The translations under genes were made by a program, and so were the position numbers. From assembly GCF_937468385.1 (NCBI RefSeq), contig NZ_CALBWS010000017.1, forward strand, positions 37,556 to 101,555: 64,000 bases of DNA. Direction: 5' to 3'. The notes under the pieces are model-generated. The model saw only the letters and a program-made list of their open reading frames with translations. It searched no databases and was not told the origin of the DNA. Below are positions 33,213-41,694 of the stretch, one piece after another. Positions within the stretch are counted from its first letter, which is position 1. Every line of letters starts with the position of its first letter. The stretch is from Neobacillus rhizosphaerae (lineage in GTDB: Bacteria; Bacillota; Bacilli; Bacillales; Cytobacillaceae).

Positions 33213-35381
33213 CTATTTCAATGTAGCTTCTTCAAATAAAAGTCTTACTCTCTTTTCCTTTTCATCAAGAAAAAGCCTGGCATTAAAGGTTTTTTCCTTG
33301 TTTGTAAATCCTTCAATCAAATCTGTCTTTCCTTCCGTGAGAAGCAGTTTGATATTTTTCTGGGTAATGTTTTTCCCCAGGATTATTTTTGAAATGGTAA
33401 AATTGCATTGATTATTTTTATACTTGCTGCAGCCATAAAAGCTGCCCTTATCGATGACAAACCCATCGCATTTTTTACATGGCCCCAGCTTTGTCACTGC
33501 CTTTTTTCTCGTGTTTTTCTTACCAGGTGCGAAATTTTCGGAAACCTCTTTAGAAAAAGCCCACTTCGCTGATTGGTCTACACTTGATGAAATTAAATGA
33601 TAAACCATTTTTTTGGTTTGGTCCATAAACTGCTTCGCGGAAGCTGTACCCTCCGATATCTCCTTCAGCTTTTGCTCCCACTTTGCTGTCATTTCCGGGG
33701 AAGCAAGAATTTCATGCCCAATTGCTTCAACCAAGATTTTAGCCTTTGCAGTCGCATAAACTACATTTTTTCTAACCTCAATATACATGCGGTCTTTTAA
33801 CATCGTGATAATTCCTGCCCTGGTCGCCTCGGTCCCAAGTCCTTCAGTCCTAGTCAAGATTTTCTCGAGCTCTTTATCATCTATATGCTTACCAGCTGTT
33901 TTCATTAATGTAATCAATTGGCCCTCAGTATAGCGTTTGGGCGGCTGGGTCTGACTCTCTTTCACATCTACCTTTACAGTCTGGCCCTGCTCTCCTTTTG
34001 TCAGCAGTGGAAGTGCTGGGTCCTCATCATGTTCCTTTTGATTCAGAACTTTTCTCCAGCCATCATCGATTTGGACCTTGCCTTTAGAAACAAATGCTGC
34101 CCGTCCATCTACCAATGTTGTAATGGTGGTATACTCTGCTATGGCCTTATTATAATGCGCAGCGATTAAACTAGTAACGACTAAATCGTAGATTTTCCGT
34201 TCGTCTGGATCAAGCCGATCAAGATTCGGTATTTGTTCAGTTGGAATAATCGCATAGTGATCCGTAACTTTCTTTTCATTTACATATCGTTTATTATCTG
34301 TTATTGAAGCAATCGGCAATGGAAAAAAAACCGCATAATCCTTGATATCACTTAATTTATTTAAAATTCCCGGAAATCCAATGGCCTCCTCCTTCGTTAC
34401 ATACCGTGAATCCGAACGTGGGTAGGAGACGTTACCTTTTTGGTAGAGTTTTTGCATGACATCAAGTGTTTTTTTCGGCGAAAATTTAAAACGTTTATTT
34501 GCTTCCGCCTGGAGGGCAGAAAGATTATATAAGAGAGGCGGTAAAAATTCCTTCCTTTCCGAAATAACCTCGCTAACTTCAGCGGGTTTTTCACGGCAAA
34601 ATGCAGCAATCTTCTCTGCTAATTCTTTTGTTTTTACACGAGTTTCACCATCGTTTTGCCATTTCCCGCTATACTTTTTACCGTTGATTAAAAAATGGGC
34701 TTGTACCTCCCAAAACGGCTCCGACTTAAAATTTTCAATTTCTAATTCTCGTTTTACAATTAGGGCCAGGGTAGGAGTTTGAACTCGACCAACTGAAAAG
34801 ACATCAGAAAAACCCTTTTTCTGCAGAAGCAGACTATAAAGCCGTGATGCATTCATTCCAACGACCCAATCAGCACAGGCACGGGTATAGGCTTCATAAT
34901 ATAAGCTTTTTGTCTCCTTCTCGTCTAATAACTTTTTAAACCCTTCTCTAATAGCATTTGCAGTAAGTGATGAAATCCACAATCGTTTCATCGGTTTCCG
35001 GCAGTTTGTTAATCTTAGAATATTGCGGATGATTAACTCGCCTTCCCGCCCGGCATCGCCCGCATGAATAATTTCAGACACTGCCGAGTTGGATACCAAT
35101 TTTTTTACGACTGAAAATTGTTTGGCCTTATCCTTCGTTACTTCGTACTCAAAGTGTTCAGGTATCATCGGTAAATTATCCAATGACCATTTTTTCCATC
35201 CCGGCTGATACTTTTCGGGTGAGACCAGCTGACAAATGTGGCCAATAGCCCAGGTCACATAAGCACCCTTCGGAAAAAGATCATTTGGAAAAATTTCAAT
35301 GAAACCATTTTGTTTTTTATGTTTAAAGATGGAAGCCAAAGTTGACCCTTGATCAGGTTTTTCAGCAATTATCAATTTCAT
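33213..35381 (-). CDS. topB: DNA topoisomerase III
   Basis: Type IA topoisomerase that resolves single-stranded joints. The 722-residue protein has the Toprim motifs LIIAEKP (start) and HAGDAGREGELI (about 106-117), the catalytic tyrosine in VSYPRSDSR (about 320), and a C-terminal single zinc-ribbon-like motif CKKC...CSKY...C (about 645-670). Length is normal. The start ATG at 35381 has an AAGGGGC site. Confidence 0.95.
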   Translation of the reverse strand: MKLIIAEKPDQGSTLASIFKHKKQNGFIEIFPNDLFPKGAYVTWAIGHICQLVSPEKYQPGWKKWSLDNLPMIPEHFEYEVTKDKAKQFSVVKKLVSNSAVSEIIHAGDAGREGELIIRNILRLTNCRKPMKRLWISSLTANAIREGFKKLLDEKETKSLYYEAYTRACADWVVGMNASRLYSLLLQKKGFSDVFSVGRVQTPTLALIVKRELEIENFKSEPFWEVQAHFLINGKKYSGKWQNDGETRVKTKELAEKIAAFCREKPAEVSEVISERKEFLPPLLYNLSALQAEANKRFKFSPKKTLDVMQKLYQKGNVSYPRSDSRYVTKEEAIGFPGILNKLSDIKDYAVFFPLPIASITDNKRYVNEKKVTDHYAIIPTEQIPNLDRLDPDERKIYDLVVTSLIAAHYNKAIAEYTTITTLVDGRAAFVSKGKVQIDDGWRKVLNQKEHDEDPALPLLTKGEQGQTVKVDVKESQTQPPKRYTEGQLITLMKTAGKHIDDKELEKILTRTEGLGTEATRAGIITMLKDRMYIEVRKNVVYATAKAKILVEAIGHEILASPEMTAKWEQKLKEISEGTASAKQFMDQTKKMVYHLISSSVDQSAKWAFSKEVSENFAPGKKNTRKKAVTKLGPCKKCDGFVIDKGSFYGCSKYKNNQCNFTISKIILGKNITQKNIKLLLTEGKTDLIEGFTNKEKTFNARLFLDEKEKRVRLLFEEATLK

Positions 35382-35795
35382 TTGAATAGCCCCTTTTTTT
35401 GCAAAAAGCGTCTGCTCTCCATTTTACCCACTATTTTAATTCCTCGTAAAGATTATATTTTGCTAATTATCCCCCATTACAACAGTTTATCATCATATTT
35501 ATATTTATTGTTTTTTAATTGGAATTAATATCAATCTATGAATGTCACCTATATATTAGCAAACATTTTTATGATTAATGCTAAATTGTATGTCATAATT
35601 TTGACAAAATCACTTGTTAATCTTAAACGGTTTTATCTAAACAAATCAATAAAAAGCCACCATTTTATGACAGCCGATTAAACTTAAAAAATTTAAACGA
35701 TATGTTGAAACAAAATTTGTGTTGATCTAGATATTATTTGTCTTTTCCACAAATTTAGTAGAACCTTTATTTTCAGTCAAAAAACCGCTTTCCTT
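35382..35795. other. Long AT-rich divergent region between topB and the cold-shock gene
   Basis: Over 400 bases of about 75 percent A+T with no open reading frame or RNA that I can support. It must hold the topB promoter (minus strand), but no clear hexamer pair stands out. The csp promoter begins at its right end. Confidence 0.6.
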
Positions 35796-35798
35796 TTC

Positions 35799-35827
35799 TT
35801 GACTGACCATTTCCGTTATTGTATATT
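35799..35827 (+). promoter_or_regulatory. Cold-shock gene promoter with long 5' leader
   Basis: TTGACT (35799-35804) and TATATT (35822-35827) with 17-base spacing. The predicted start near 35834 gives a leader of about 105 bases containing two small hairpins (ATAGC/GCTAT near 35852 and GACAC/GTGTC near 35896), as is usual for temperature-responsive csp leaders. Confidence 0.7.
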
Positions 35828-35938
35828 TAAAGCATCATGTAACTGAACAATAGCATTCGCTATGGTATTTTGTTGCCTGATAATATTTAACTTTGACACT
35901 GATTTTGGTGTCTCGAAAGGCTTAGGAGGAAGAAGTAC

Positions 35939-36139
35939 ATGCAAAACGGTAAAGTAAAATGGTTTAACAATGAAAAAGGTTTTGGTTTTATCGAAGTTGA
36001 GGGCGGCGACGATGTATTCGTACATTTCAGTGCAATCCAAGGCGATGGCTTCAAATCATTAGAAGAAGGCCAAGAAGTTTCTTTTGAAATCGTTGAAGGA
36101 AACCGTGGACCTCAAGCAGCTAACGTAGTAAAACTATAA
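35939..36139 (+). CDS. Cold-shock protein (CspB/CspD type)
   Basis: RNA chaperone of 66 residues with RNP1 (KGFGFIEV) and RNP2 (VFVHFSAI) motifs on a single OB fold. The ATG at 35939 follows AGGAGGAAG. It lies near metA and ypeQ as cspD does in B. subtilis, but the family members are too similar to name the paralog with confidence. Confidence 0.95.
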   Translation: MQNGKVKWFNNEKGFGFIEVEGGDDVFVHFSAIQGDGFKSLEEGQEVSFEIVEGNRGPQAANVVKL

Positions 36140-36162
36140 TATTAAATTATAATGACAAAATA

Positions 36163-36190
36163 AAGGCTGACGAAAATCGTCAGCTTTTTC
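36163..36190 (+). terminator. Intrinsic terminator of the cold-shock gene
   Basis: GCTGACGA (36166-36173) pairs with TCGTCAGC (36177-36184), three-base loop, then TTTTT. Confidence 0.93.
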
Positions 36191-36372
36191 TGTGGAAATG
36201 GGGGAGAGCGTCGCAAAAATGAAGCTATTTATCTTGTCACAGTGAAAATATACATGCATTACTTTGAATTAGGTGAAGCCCTGATCTGGTTACACTGCAT
36301 TTATTATGTTAGTGTACGACTCATTTTCAATTCATATCCATCCACTGGTTAGTAGTTGGAACTCATGATAGT

Positions 36373-36558
36373 CTATATCAGCTTTTTCCCATATTCCTGT
36401 AGTTTTTCGCCTACTGTGCATTGTGAAATGCAAAAACGATGTGCCATTCTCCTACCGCCTTCTTTTTTCAATTGTTGATGTAAAAAACAACCCTCACAGT
36501 ATTGCTTCATTAAACTTTCTACATGACTAAACATTTCTTTTCTGACCGTATGCTCCAC
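36373..36558 (-). CDS. ypeQ: YpeQ-like zinc-finger protein
   Basis: A 61-residue protein with YCEGCFLHQQ (first Cys pair, about 20-23) and HRFCISQCTVGEKL (His and second Cys pair, about 41-47), a treble-clef-like C4/H metal site. The ending GEKLQEYGKKL is typical of the small zinc-finger family to which YpeQ belongs. It follows ypeP by 21 bases. The GTG start at 36558 is the best available but has a weak ribosome site. Confidence 0.8.
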   Translation of the reverse strand: MEHTVRKEMFSHVESLMKQYCEGCFLHQQLKKEGGRRMAHRFCISQCTVGEKLQEYGKKLI

Positions 36559-36579
36559 TAATTCGGTACACCACTCTTC

Positions 36580-37236
36580 TCATAGGATTAATGTTTTTGC
36601 AAAGATTTCCTTCCCTTCCAGCGCTTGGGTAGCTAGTTTATCTGCTTCCTTATTATCTTTTCTTGAAATCACGGTATACTTGGCCTCAAGACCAAGTGTT
36701 TTCATTTTTTCCTCAATCCGGTCCAGCCATCGGTTTAGCGTTTCTTCATAACATGGCCATTCCCCTTCCAGTTGCTTTAAAACTCCTTGTGAATCACCCT
36801 TAAATTCACATGATAAATGATGAACGCCCAACTCTTCCAAAATAGTTAATGCATAGTAAAATGCCGCATATTCTGCTTCATTATTAGATTCCAATTCATC
36901 CAAGCGCTCATTAGAGCGTATACGGTATTTCTTTTTTCCTTGTTTAAAAAACAGGACCACTCCAAGTCCTGCCTGATTCGTTTCCTTAAGAAAGCCGCCA
37001 TCAAAATAAACGGTAATTTCATGGGGGTCATCCTCAATTTCTATCAACAGCTTTTTCATTTCCTTTAAAATCCAAGATGTCCCTTTTTCATCGTAAAAAT
37101 ACAAATCAGTTACTTTACCTGTGGCCTCTAGCTCTTCCCCAATTTGAACGGCTGTTTCACCTACTACCCAATCTGATGAAAATCGAACCTTCTCATTACT
37201 TTTTAATTTATGATTCCACTCAAGTCTATATTTCAT
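36580..37236 (-). CDS. ypeP: RNase H-like protein YpeP
   Basis: The 218-residue protein has an N-terminal domain of about 70 residues and a C-terminal RNase HI fold. The four acidic residues are present: VYFDGG (about 77), ESNNEAEY (about 117), KGDSQG (about 147) and NKEADKLA (about 198). It matches the ypeP position next to ypeQ. The N-terminal domain may bind substrate. The start ATG at 37236 has an AGGCTG site that is only fair. Whether it cleaves RNA-DNA hybrids is not shown. Confidence 0.85.
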   Translation of the reverse strand: MKYRLEWNHKLKSNEKVRFSSDWVVGETAVQIGEELEATGKVTDLYFYDEKGTSWILKEMKKLLIEIEDDPHEITVYFDGGFLKETNQAGLGVVLFFKQGKKKYRIRSNERLDELESNNEAEYAAFYYALTILEELGVHHLSCEFKGDSQGVLKQLEGEWPCYEETLNRWLDRIEEKMKTLGLEAKYTVISRKDNKEADKLATQALEGKEIFAKTLIL

Positions 37237-37420
37237 TGATTTCAGCCTCTCATGAAAAATTTTACTTCATCACTTTATCCAAAAGGAAATGTTAGATTTA
37301 CTTCATACTTAAATATATTCCTTTATATCATACCCACTTGTGCAATAGAAAAATATTTATCTGCATAGCTTTATTCAAATATGATAAACTTTCAGTAATA
37401 AAAAAGTGGGGGAAAGAATA

Positions 37421-37840
37421 GTGATTGAGGTATACATTGATGGAGCAAGCGCAGGAAATCCTGGACGTAGCGGGGCCGGAATATTTATTAAAGCACACGG
37501 CATAACTGAAAAATATTCAATCCCACTTGGAATAATGTCTAACCATGAAGCAGAATTTCATGCCTTTATTAAAGGACTGGAGATATGTCTGGAAAAGGGA
37601 TTTGTCGATTCGGTCGTATCTTTTCGGACAGATTCAGAATTAGTCAATAAGTCTGTTGAAAAAGAGTTTGTCAAAAACAAATTATACGCTCCCTTACTTG
37701 AAGAAGCATTACAATTAGCTGGAAAGATAGAGCTATTTTTTATGAAATGGATTCCCAGTGCCGAAAACAAACTTGCCGATGAACTTGCCAGACATGCTAT
37801 TCAAAAAAATCCAAGAGAGGAGCCTAATAATCAATCATGA
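37421..37840 (+). CDS. ypdQ: RNase HI-like protein YpdQ
   Basis: The 139-residue single-domain RNase H fold has EVYIDGASAGNPG (first Asp), SNHEAEFHAF (Glu), FRTDSELV (Asp) and NKLADELARHA (Asp), so the catalytic carboxylates are complete. I chose the GTG at 37421, eight bases after GTGGGGG, rather than the GTG at 37406, which is itself part of that site. It overlaps the EamA gene by 4 bases. Confidence 0.88.
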   Translation: MIEVYIDGASAGNPGRSGAGIFIKAHGITEKYSIPLGIMSNHEAEFHAFIKGLEICLEKGFVDSVVSFRTDSELVNKSVEKEFVKNKLYAPLLEEALQLAGKIELFFMKWIPSAENKLADELARHAIQKNPREEPNNQS

Positions 37841-38754
37841 AAAAACCAATAATGGCTGACTTATCTTTGCTCCTTGTTACATTAATCTGGGGCACAACTT
37901 TTGTGTTAGTTCAAAATGCCATTGATTTTTTAGAGCCTTTTTCCTTTAATGGAATTCGTTTCTTAATTGCAGCAATTTTACTTATTGTTTGTCTGCTCAT
38001 TTTCGAAAGAAGGCAGCTTAAACAATTGAATTTCAAGATAATTGCTTCCGGTATTTTCATTGGATTTTGGCTTTTTCTTGGTTATGTAACGCAAACGATG
38101 GGGCTCTTATATACAACAACTTCAAAGGCGGGATTTATTACCGGCCTAAACGTAGTCCTGGTTCCTTTATTTTCAATGTTCTTACTAAAACAGTACCCTA
38201 GTAAGAATGCGATTCTTGGAGTATTAATCGCAACATTCGGTTTATTTTTGCTGACTATGACTGACGCAGCCACATTGAATATCGGTGATGGGTTTGTTTT
38301 TATTGGTGCTATCAGTTTCGCCTTGCATATTATATTAACAGGAAAATTTAGCAGTAAGTTCCCAACACTTTTATTAACGATTATCCAAGTTACAACTGTT
38401 GCCTTATTATCAATTGGTTCCTCATTCCTTTTTGAAGATTGGAGAAAGTCGCTTAATAAAGACATACTATTATCACAAGATGTCATCGTTGCTTTAATTA
38501 TTACTAGTGTCTTTGCAACTGCTTTAGCGTTTTTTATTCAAACAAATTTTCAAAAATATACTTCTGCAACAAGGGTTGCCTTAATATTTGCGATGGAGCC
38601 CGTTTTCGCGGCGATAGCAGGGTATTTTTGGGCTCTGGAACGGTTATCAATTAGTGCTCTTTTTGGATGTATTCTCATTTTTACAGGAATGATATGTGCC
38701 GAACTGCCTACTAATAAAATCCCTTTGCTTAGGAAATCCGTGAAAAATAATTAA
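37837..38754 (+). CDS. EamA/DMT-family transporter
   Basis: A 305-residue membrane protein with ten predicted helices arranged as two EamA repeats; the first begins LIWGTTFVLVQNAI and the second covers FVFIGAISFALHIIL to the end. It belongs to the drug/metabolite transporter superfamily. The substrate cannot be read from sequence. It is translationally coupled to ypdQ. Confidence 0.9.
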   Translation: MKKPIMADLSLLLVTLIWGTTFVLVQNAIDFLEPFSFNGIRFLIAAILLIVCLLIFERRQLKQLNFKIIASGIFIGFWLFLGYVTQTMGLLYTTTSKAGFITGLNVVLVPLFSMFLLKQYPSKNAILGVLIATFGLFLLTMTDAATLNIGDGFVFIGAISFALHIILTGKFSSKFPTLLLTIIQVTTVALLSIGSSFLFEDWRKSLNKDILLSQDVIVALIITSVFATALAFFIQTNFQKYTSATRVALIFAMEPVFAAIAGYFWALERLSISALFGCILIFTGMICAELPTNKIPLLRKSVKNN

Positions 38755-38783
38755 AAAACTCCCTTCAACTGAAGAAGAGAGTT
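38753..38783. terminator. Bidirectional intrinsic terminator
   Basis: Ten-base stem with one mismatch (38757-38766 with 38774-38783). T-rich tracts occur on both sides, so it can end the EamA gene (plus) and the gene at 38795 (minus). Confidence 0.82.
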
Positions 38784-38794
38784 CTTATTGTAGA

Positions 38795-39064
38795 TTAAAT
38801 AGCGAGCAATTCCTTTTCCTTAATGAACTTTATCGCATCTTTCCTAGTTCTTATTTTGTTCGAAGATAATGTTTCCAGTAATGAAACATAAAAACTGCCA
38901 TCAAAGCTCTTTTGGACCTTTAATGTCATTTCAATTGCCGTATTGATGATTTCATCGGTCGCATTGGTGTAGTGTTTCCCGAAGTATATAAAACCAATTG
39001 CATCCTCTTGTAATTGGAATCCTTTCCCTTCGAGGTAATGCAGATAATCCTCCACTGTTCGCAC
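38795..39064 (-). CDS. Small conserved-looking protein of unknown function
   Basis: The 89-residue protein opens with MRTVEDYLHYLEGKGF and contains IGFIYFGKHYTNATDEI and SFYVSLLETL. It is soluble and mostly helical. It resembles a Bacillaceae-only family without known function; I cannot name it firmly. The start is GTG 39064 with GGGATGG upstream. It follows the PAP2 gene by about 40 bases. Confidence 0.78.
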   Translation of the reverse strand: MRTVEDYLHYLEGKGFQLQEDAIGFIYFGKHYTNATDEIINTAIEMTLKVQKSFDGSFYVSLLETLSSNKIRTRKDAIKFIKEKELLAI

Positions 39065-39105
39065 TTACCTTACCATCCCTCTCCCTTTATTCTTAAAACA
39101 TCCCT

Positions 39106-39597
39106 TTAAAATTTTAACTTAAAACACAGTAATTTCCTATCCTTTTTTGTACACAAGTGTCCAATGATGCCAATTAATAGCCCCAATAAAGCACCCCCAA
39201 TTACTTCATCAGGTTGATGTCCTAACATTTCTTTTAGCTTGTTAGGTGCATTTTGTTTAAATTTGATGCTATCTTCTTTCTGTATTTTTTCAATTAAATC
39301 GTTCATTGAGTTTACCTTGAGAGTGAGTTCGCCTGTTTGCCTACGGACACCTTGAGCATCATACATGACAATTAATCCGTAGATAAGTGAAAGTGCGAAA
39401 TCAAAAGTTGTCAGTCCTCTTTTTAGGGCAATATATGTGGTTAGTGTGGAGACTCCCGCTGAATGAGAACTTGGCATCCCACCTGTACCAAAAAACAGAT
39501 CTGGGCGCCATTCTTTCTTTTTAAAATAATGAAGTGGAATTTTCACTCCTTGTGCAAGACCAATACTAAAAAGGGCTAAATAAACACCTTTGTTCAT
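39106..39597 (-). CDS. Divergent PAP2-family membrane protein (YuiD-like)
   Basis: The 163-residue protein has four to five membrane helices and the motifs GGMPSSHSAGVSTL (about 39-52) and HQPDEVIGGALLG (about 128-140). These match the divergent PAP2 family of YuiD. The canonical acid phosphatase triad is incomplete, so enzymatic activity is uncertain. The start ATG at 39597 has AGAGGTGA. Confidence 0.9.
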   Translation of the reverse strand: MNKGVYLALFSIGLAQGVKIPLHYFKKKEWRPDLFFGTGGMPSSHSAGVSTLTTYIALKRGLTTFDFALSLIYGLIVMYDAQGVRRQTGELTLKVNSMNDLIEKIQKEDSIKFKQNAPNKLKEMLGHQPDEVIGGALLGLLIGIIGHLCTKKDRKLLCFKLKF

Positions 39598-39687
39598 TTC
39601 GTTTTATCACCTCTATCATTAGTGTTAGAAAGCCCGAGTTTTATTATTCCTAATGGAAATACTAACTAAACAGGAGGTGAAACGTTG

Positions 39688-39822
39688 ATGAGCAAAAAAG
39701 GAAATAACCGTGGTGTAAAAGCTCATGGGGTAAACCCACAAGGATATGGTCAGGATACTGAATTTGCTGAGGAACCAAAGAGCAAATTAGAAAATGCAGC
39801 AAAGAAGATAAATACAAAATAG
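39688..39822 (+). CDS. sspL: Small acid-soluble spore protein L
   Basis: A 44-residue ORF with an ideal CAGGAGGTGAAA ribosome site. The product reads MSKKGNNRGVKAHGVNPQG then a Lys/Glu-rich tail, the pattern of minor spore protein SspL. It lies next to ypcP as in B. subtilis. An AATACTA at 39658-39664 resembles a forespore -10 element, but no clear -35 was found. It is expected only in the forespore. Confidence 0.9.
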   Translation: MSKKGNNRGVKAHGVNPQGYGQDTEFAEEPKSKLENAAKKINTK

Positions 39823-39849
39823 TAAACCAACCCATATTTTGGTTCAATT

Positions 39850-39882
39850 AAAAAGGTTGTCCCAAATGGAGACAACCTTTTT
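39850..39882. terminator. Bidirectional terminator between sspL and ypcP
   Basis: Twelve-base stem AAAAAGGTTGTC/GACAACCTTTTT (39850-39861 with 39871-39882). T residues flank both arms, serving sspL (plus) and ypcP (minus). Confidence 0.92.
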
Positions 39883-39884
39883 CA

Positions 39885-40778
39885 TTAGGAAATAATGGCT
39901 TCATCGAACGGCAGCAAACGTTGCAGGCCACGAAGCTCAATCTCCAACAATTTATTTAACGCTTTTTCTTTTTCAATTCTAAGTCCTGCTTCTTCTAATC
40001 CACAGCTTACCGGTACATCACATTTTATTTCAGCAAGCCTTCTCGACAGATGCAGCATATCTAAATCCTGCTCTATTTTCGTTTTATTAGATTTTGATAA
40101 TCGTTCTAAGCTAGCGATGATGCCCTCAACATTCTCAAATTCCTGTAAAAGTTTTAGGGCTGTCTTTTCCCCAATTCCTTTTACTCCAGGATAATTATCA
40201 CTTGGGTCCCCCATCAGTGCTTTTAAATCGATCATTTGCCTTGGTGTTATCCCCTTTTCCTCAAAGAAGGTTTGTGGCGTGTGGACAAGGTAATTTCCAT
40301 ATCCCTTTTTCATCAAAATAACGGAGATACTTTCATCAAGCAGCTGTAGGATATCTTGATCGCCCGTTAAGATGGACACATGCGCATGATTCTTTACTTG
40401 GTTGGCAATCGTGCCGATGCAATCATCCGCTTCGTAGCCCTCCAGGCCAATATTAGGAATATCAAAGGAAGCGACTACCTCTTTTACCAAGTCAAATTGT
40501 GGAATTAGCTCGACAGGTGCCTCTCCACGATTTCCTTTATAATCTGAAAATAACTCTGTTCGGAAAGTTTTACTTCCCATATCCCAGCATACAGCCAGAT
40601 GAGAGGGTTTAAAGGATGAAACTGCCGTAAACAAATGCTTTACAAAGCCATGAATTCCGTTCGTCGGAATTCCTTTTGAATTTATCATAAATTGCCCTGA
40701 TACAGCCGTAGCGTAAAATGCCCGGAATAACAACGCCATACCGTCAACAAGCATTAGTGAAGGTTTTTGATTTTCCAA
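39885..40778 (-). CDS. ypcP: 5'-3' exonuclease YpcP
   Basis: Stand-alone FEN-type nuclease resembling the N-terminal domain of DNA polymerase I; removes RNA primers. Of 297 residues, the metal-site acids appear in LMLVDGMALLF (Asp12), YEADDCIG (about 117), LTGDQDILQL (about 140), and MGDPSDNYPGVKGIGEKTA with the helix-hairpin-helix (about 192). The start is TTG 40778, preceded by GGGAGGA. Confidence 0.94.
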   Translation of the reverse strand: MENQKPSLMLVDGMALLFRAFYATAVSGQFMINSKGIPTNGIHGFVKHLFTAVSSFKPSHLAVCWDMGSKTFRTELFSDYKGNRGEAPVELIPQFDLVKEVVASFDIPNIGLEGYEADDCIGTIANQVKNHAHVSILTGDQDILQLLDESISVILMKKGYGNYLVHTPQTFFEEKGITPRQMIDLKALMGDPSDNYPGVKGIGEKTALKLLQEFENVEGIIASLERLSKSNKTKIEQDLDMLHLSRRLAEIKCDVPVSCGLEEAGLRIEKEKALNKLLEIELRGLQRLLPFDEAIIS

Positions 40779-40852
40779 TTTCTCAGTCCTCCCATTTTTC
40801 TTGTTAGTAAAAACAACATGTGTCCCATTATATCATAAGATCGTCAGAAAAA

Positions 40853-41680
40853 TTATTCGACTTTATTTTCCTTATAAGAAATCCAGTCACTAAAGCTACC
40901 GGCATAAAGCTTAACTTTTTCAAATCCGGCTTCCTTTAAAGCAAGAAAGTTGGGCGTAGCCGTTACCCCGGAGCCGCAGTAAACAATTATTTGCTGATTA
41001 GCATCAACATCTGAAAACCTTTGTCTCTGTTCCTCTGCTGATAGATATTGGCTCCCCTTGAAGCCCTCCATCCAAGGTTTATTAATGGCGCCAGGAATAT
41101 GTCCCGCTTTCTTATCAATCGGTTCTTCCAAACCAAGATATCGTTTTTCTTCACGAGAATCAATTAACATCTTATTTATCTGCTGTTTTTCGACAACTTC
41201 TTTTACTTCTTCCACAGTTGCAATTAATTCAGATTTCAAGTTAACATGGAAATCAGCTTTTTCATACGAAGGAATGTTTGCTGTTAGAGGATAATTTTCA
41301 TTAAGCCAACCGTTAAATCCTCCATCCAGCACATATACATGTTCATGGCCAAGGTAGTGAAGAAGCCACCAAAAACGCGCAGCAAAGGCGCCTTCTCCAT
41401 TATCGTAGGCGATGATTGTTGTGTCATCACTAATTCCGGCATTTTCTAGCTTGCTTACCAATTCAACTACATTTGGCAATGGATGCCGGCCCCCATGCTC
41501 CCCGACTGTTCCTGACAAATCTTTTTCTAAATCGAAGAAGACAGCCCCTGGCACATGCTGATGTAAATATTCAATTTTTCCTTTTTGGGATTCTGCCAAA
41601 GAAAATCGGCAATCGACAATTCTTACATTTTTTTCATTCAAGTTTTTCAATAACCATTCCTTGTCTTTAACATATTTCAT
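40853..41680 (-). CDS. Two-domain rhodanese sulfurtransferase
   Basis: Of 275 residues, an N-terminal inactive rhodanese domain (about 1-125) is followed by an active one with the Cys in VYCGSGVTA (about 233). The CGSGVT loop is typical of 3-mercaptopyruvate or thiosulfate sulfurtransferases; the exact donor is unknown. The start ATG at 41680 follows GAGGGATTATGA. It lies fourteen bases downstream of dynA. Confidence 0.92.
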   Translation of the reverse strand: MKYVKDKEWLLKNLNEKNVRIVDCRFSLAESQKGKIEYLHQHVPGAVFFDLEKDLSGTVGEHGGRHPLPNVVELVSKLENAGISDDTTIIAYDNGEGAFAARFWWLLHYLGHEHVYVLDGGFNGWLNENYPLTANIPSYEKADFHVNLKSELIATVEEVKEVVEKQQINKMLIDSREEKRYLGLEEPIDKKAGHIPGAINKPWMEGFKGSQYLSAEEQRQRFSDVDANQQIIVYCGSGVTATPNFLALKEAGFEKVKLYAGSFSDWISYKENKVE

Positions 41681-41694
41681 TCATAATCCCTCAC

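Noticed and set aside
35816..36040. 74-codon minus-strand frame opposite the cold-shock gene
   Set aside because: It is antisense to csp and its leader, with no ribosome site.
36250..36357. 36-codon plus-strand frame between csp and ypeQ
   Set aside because: No ribosome site and no recognisable pattern. It lies in the gap after the csp terminator, so I left it out.
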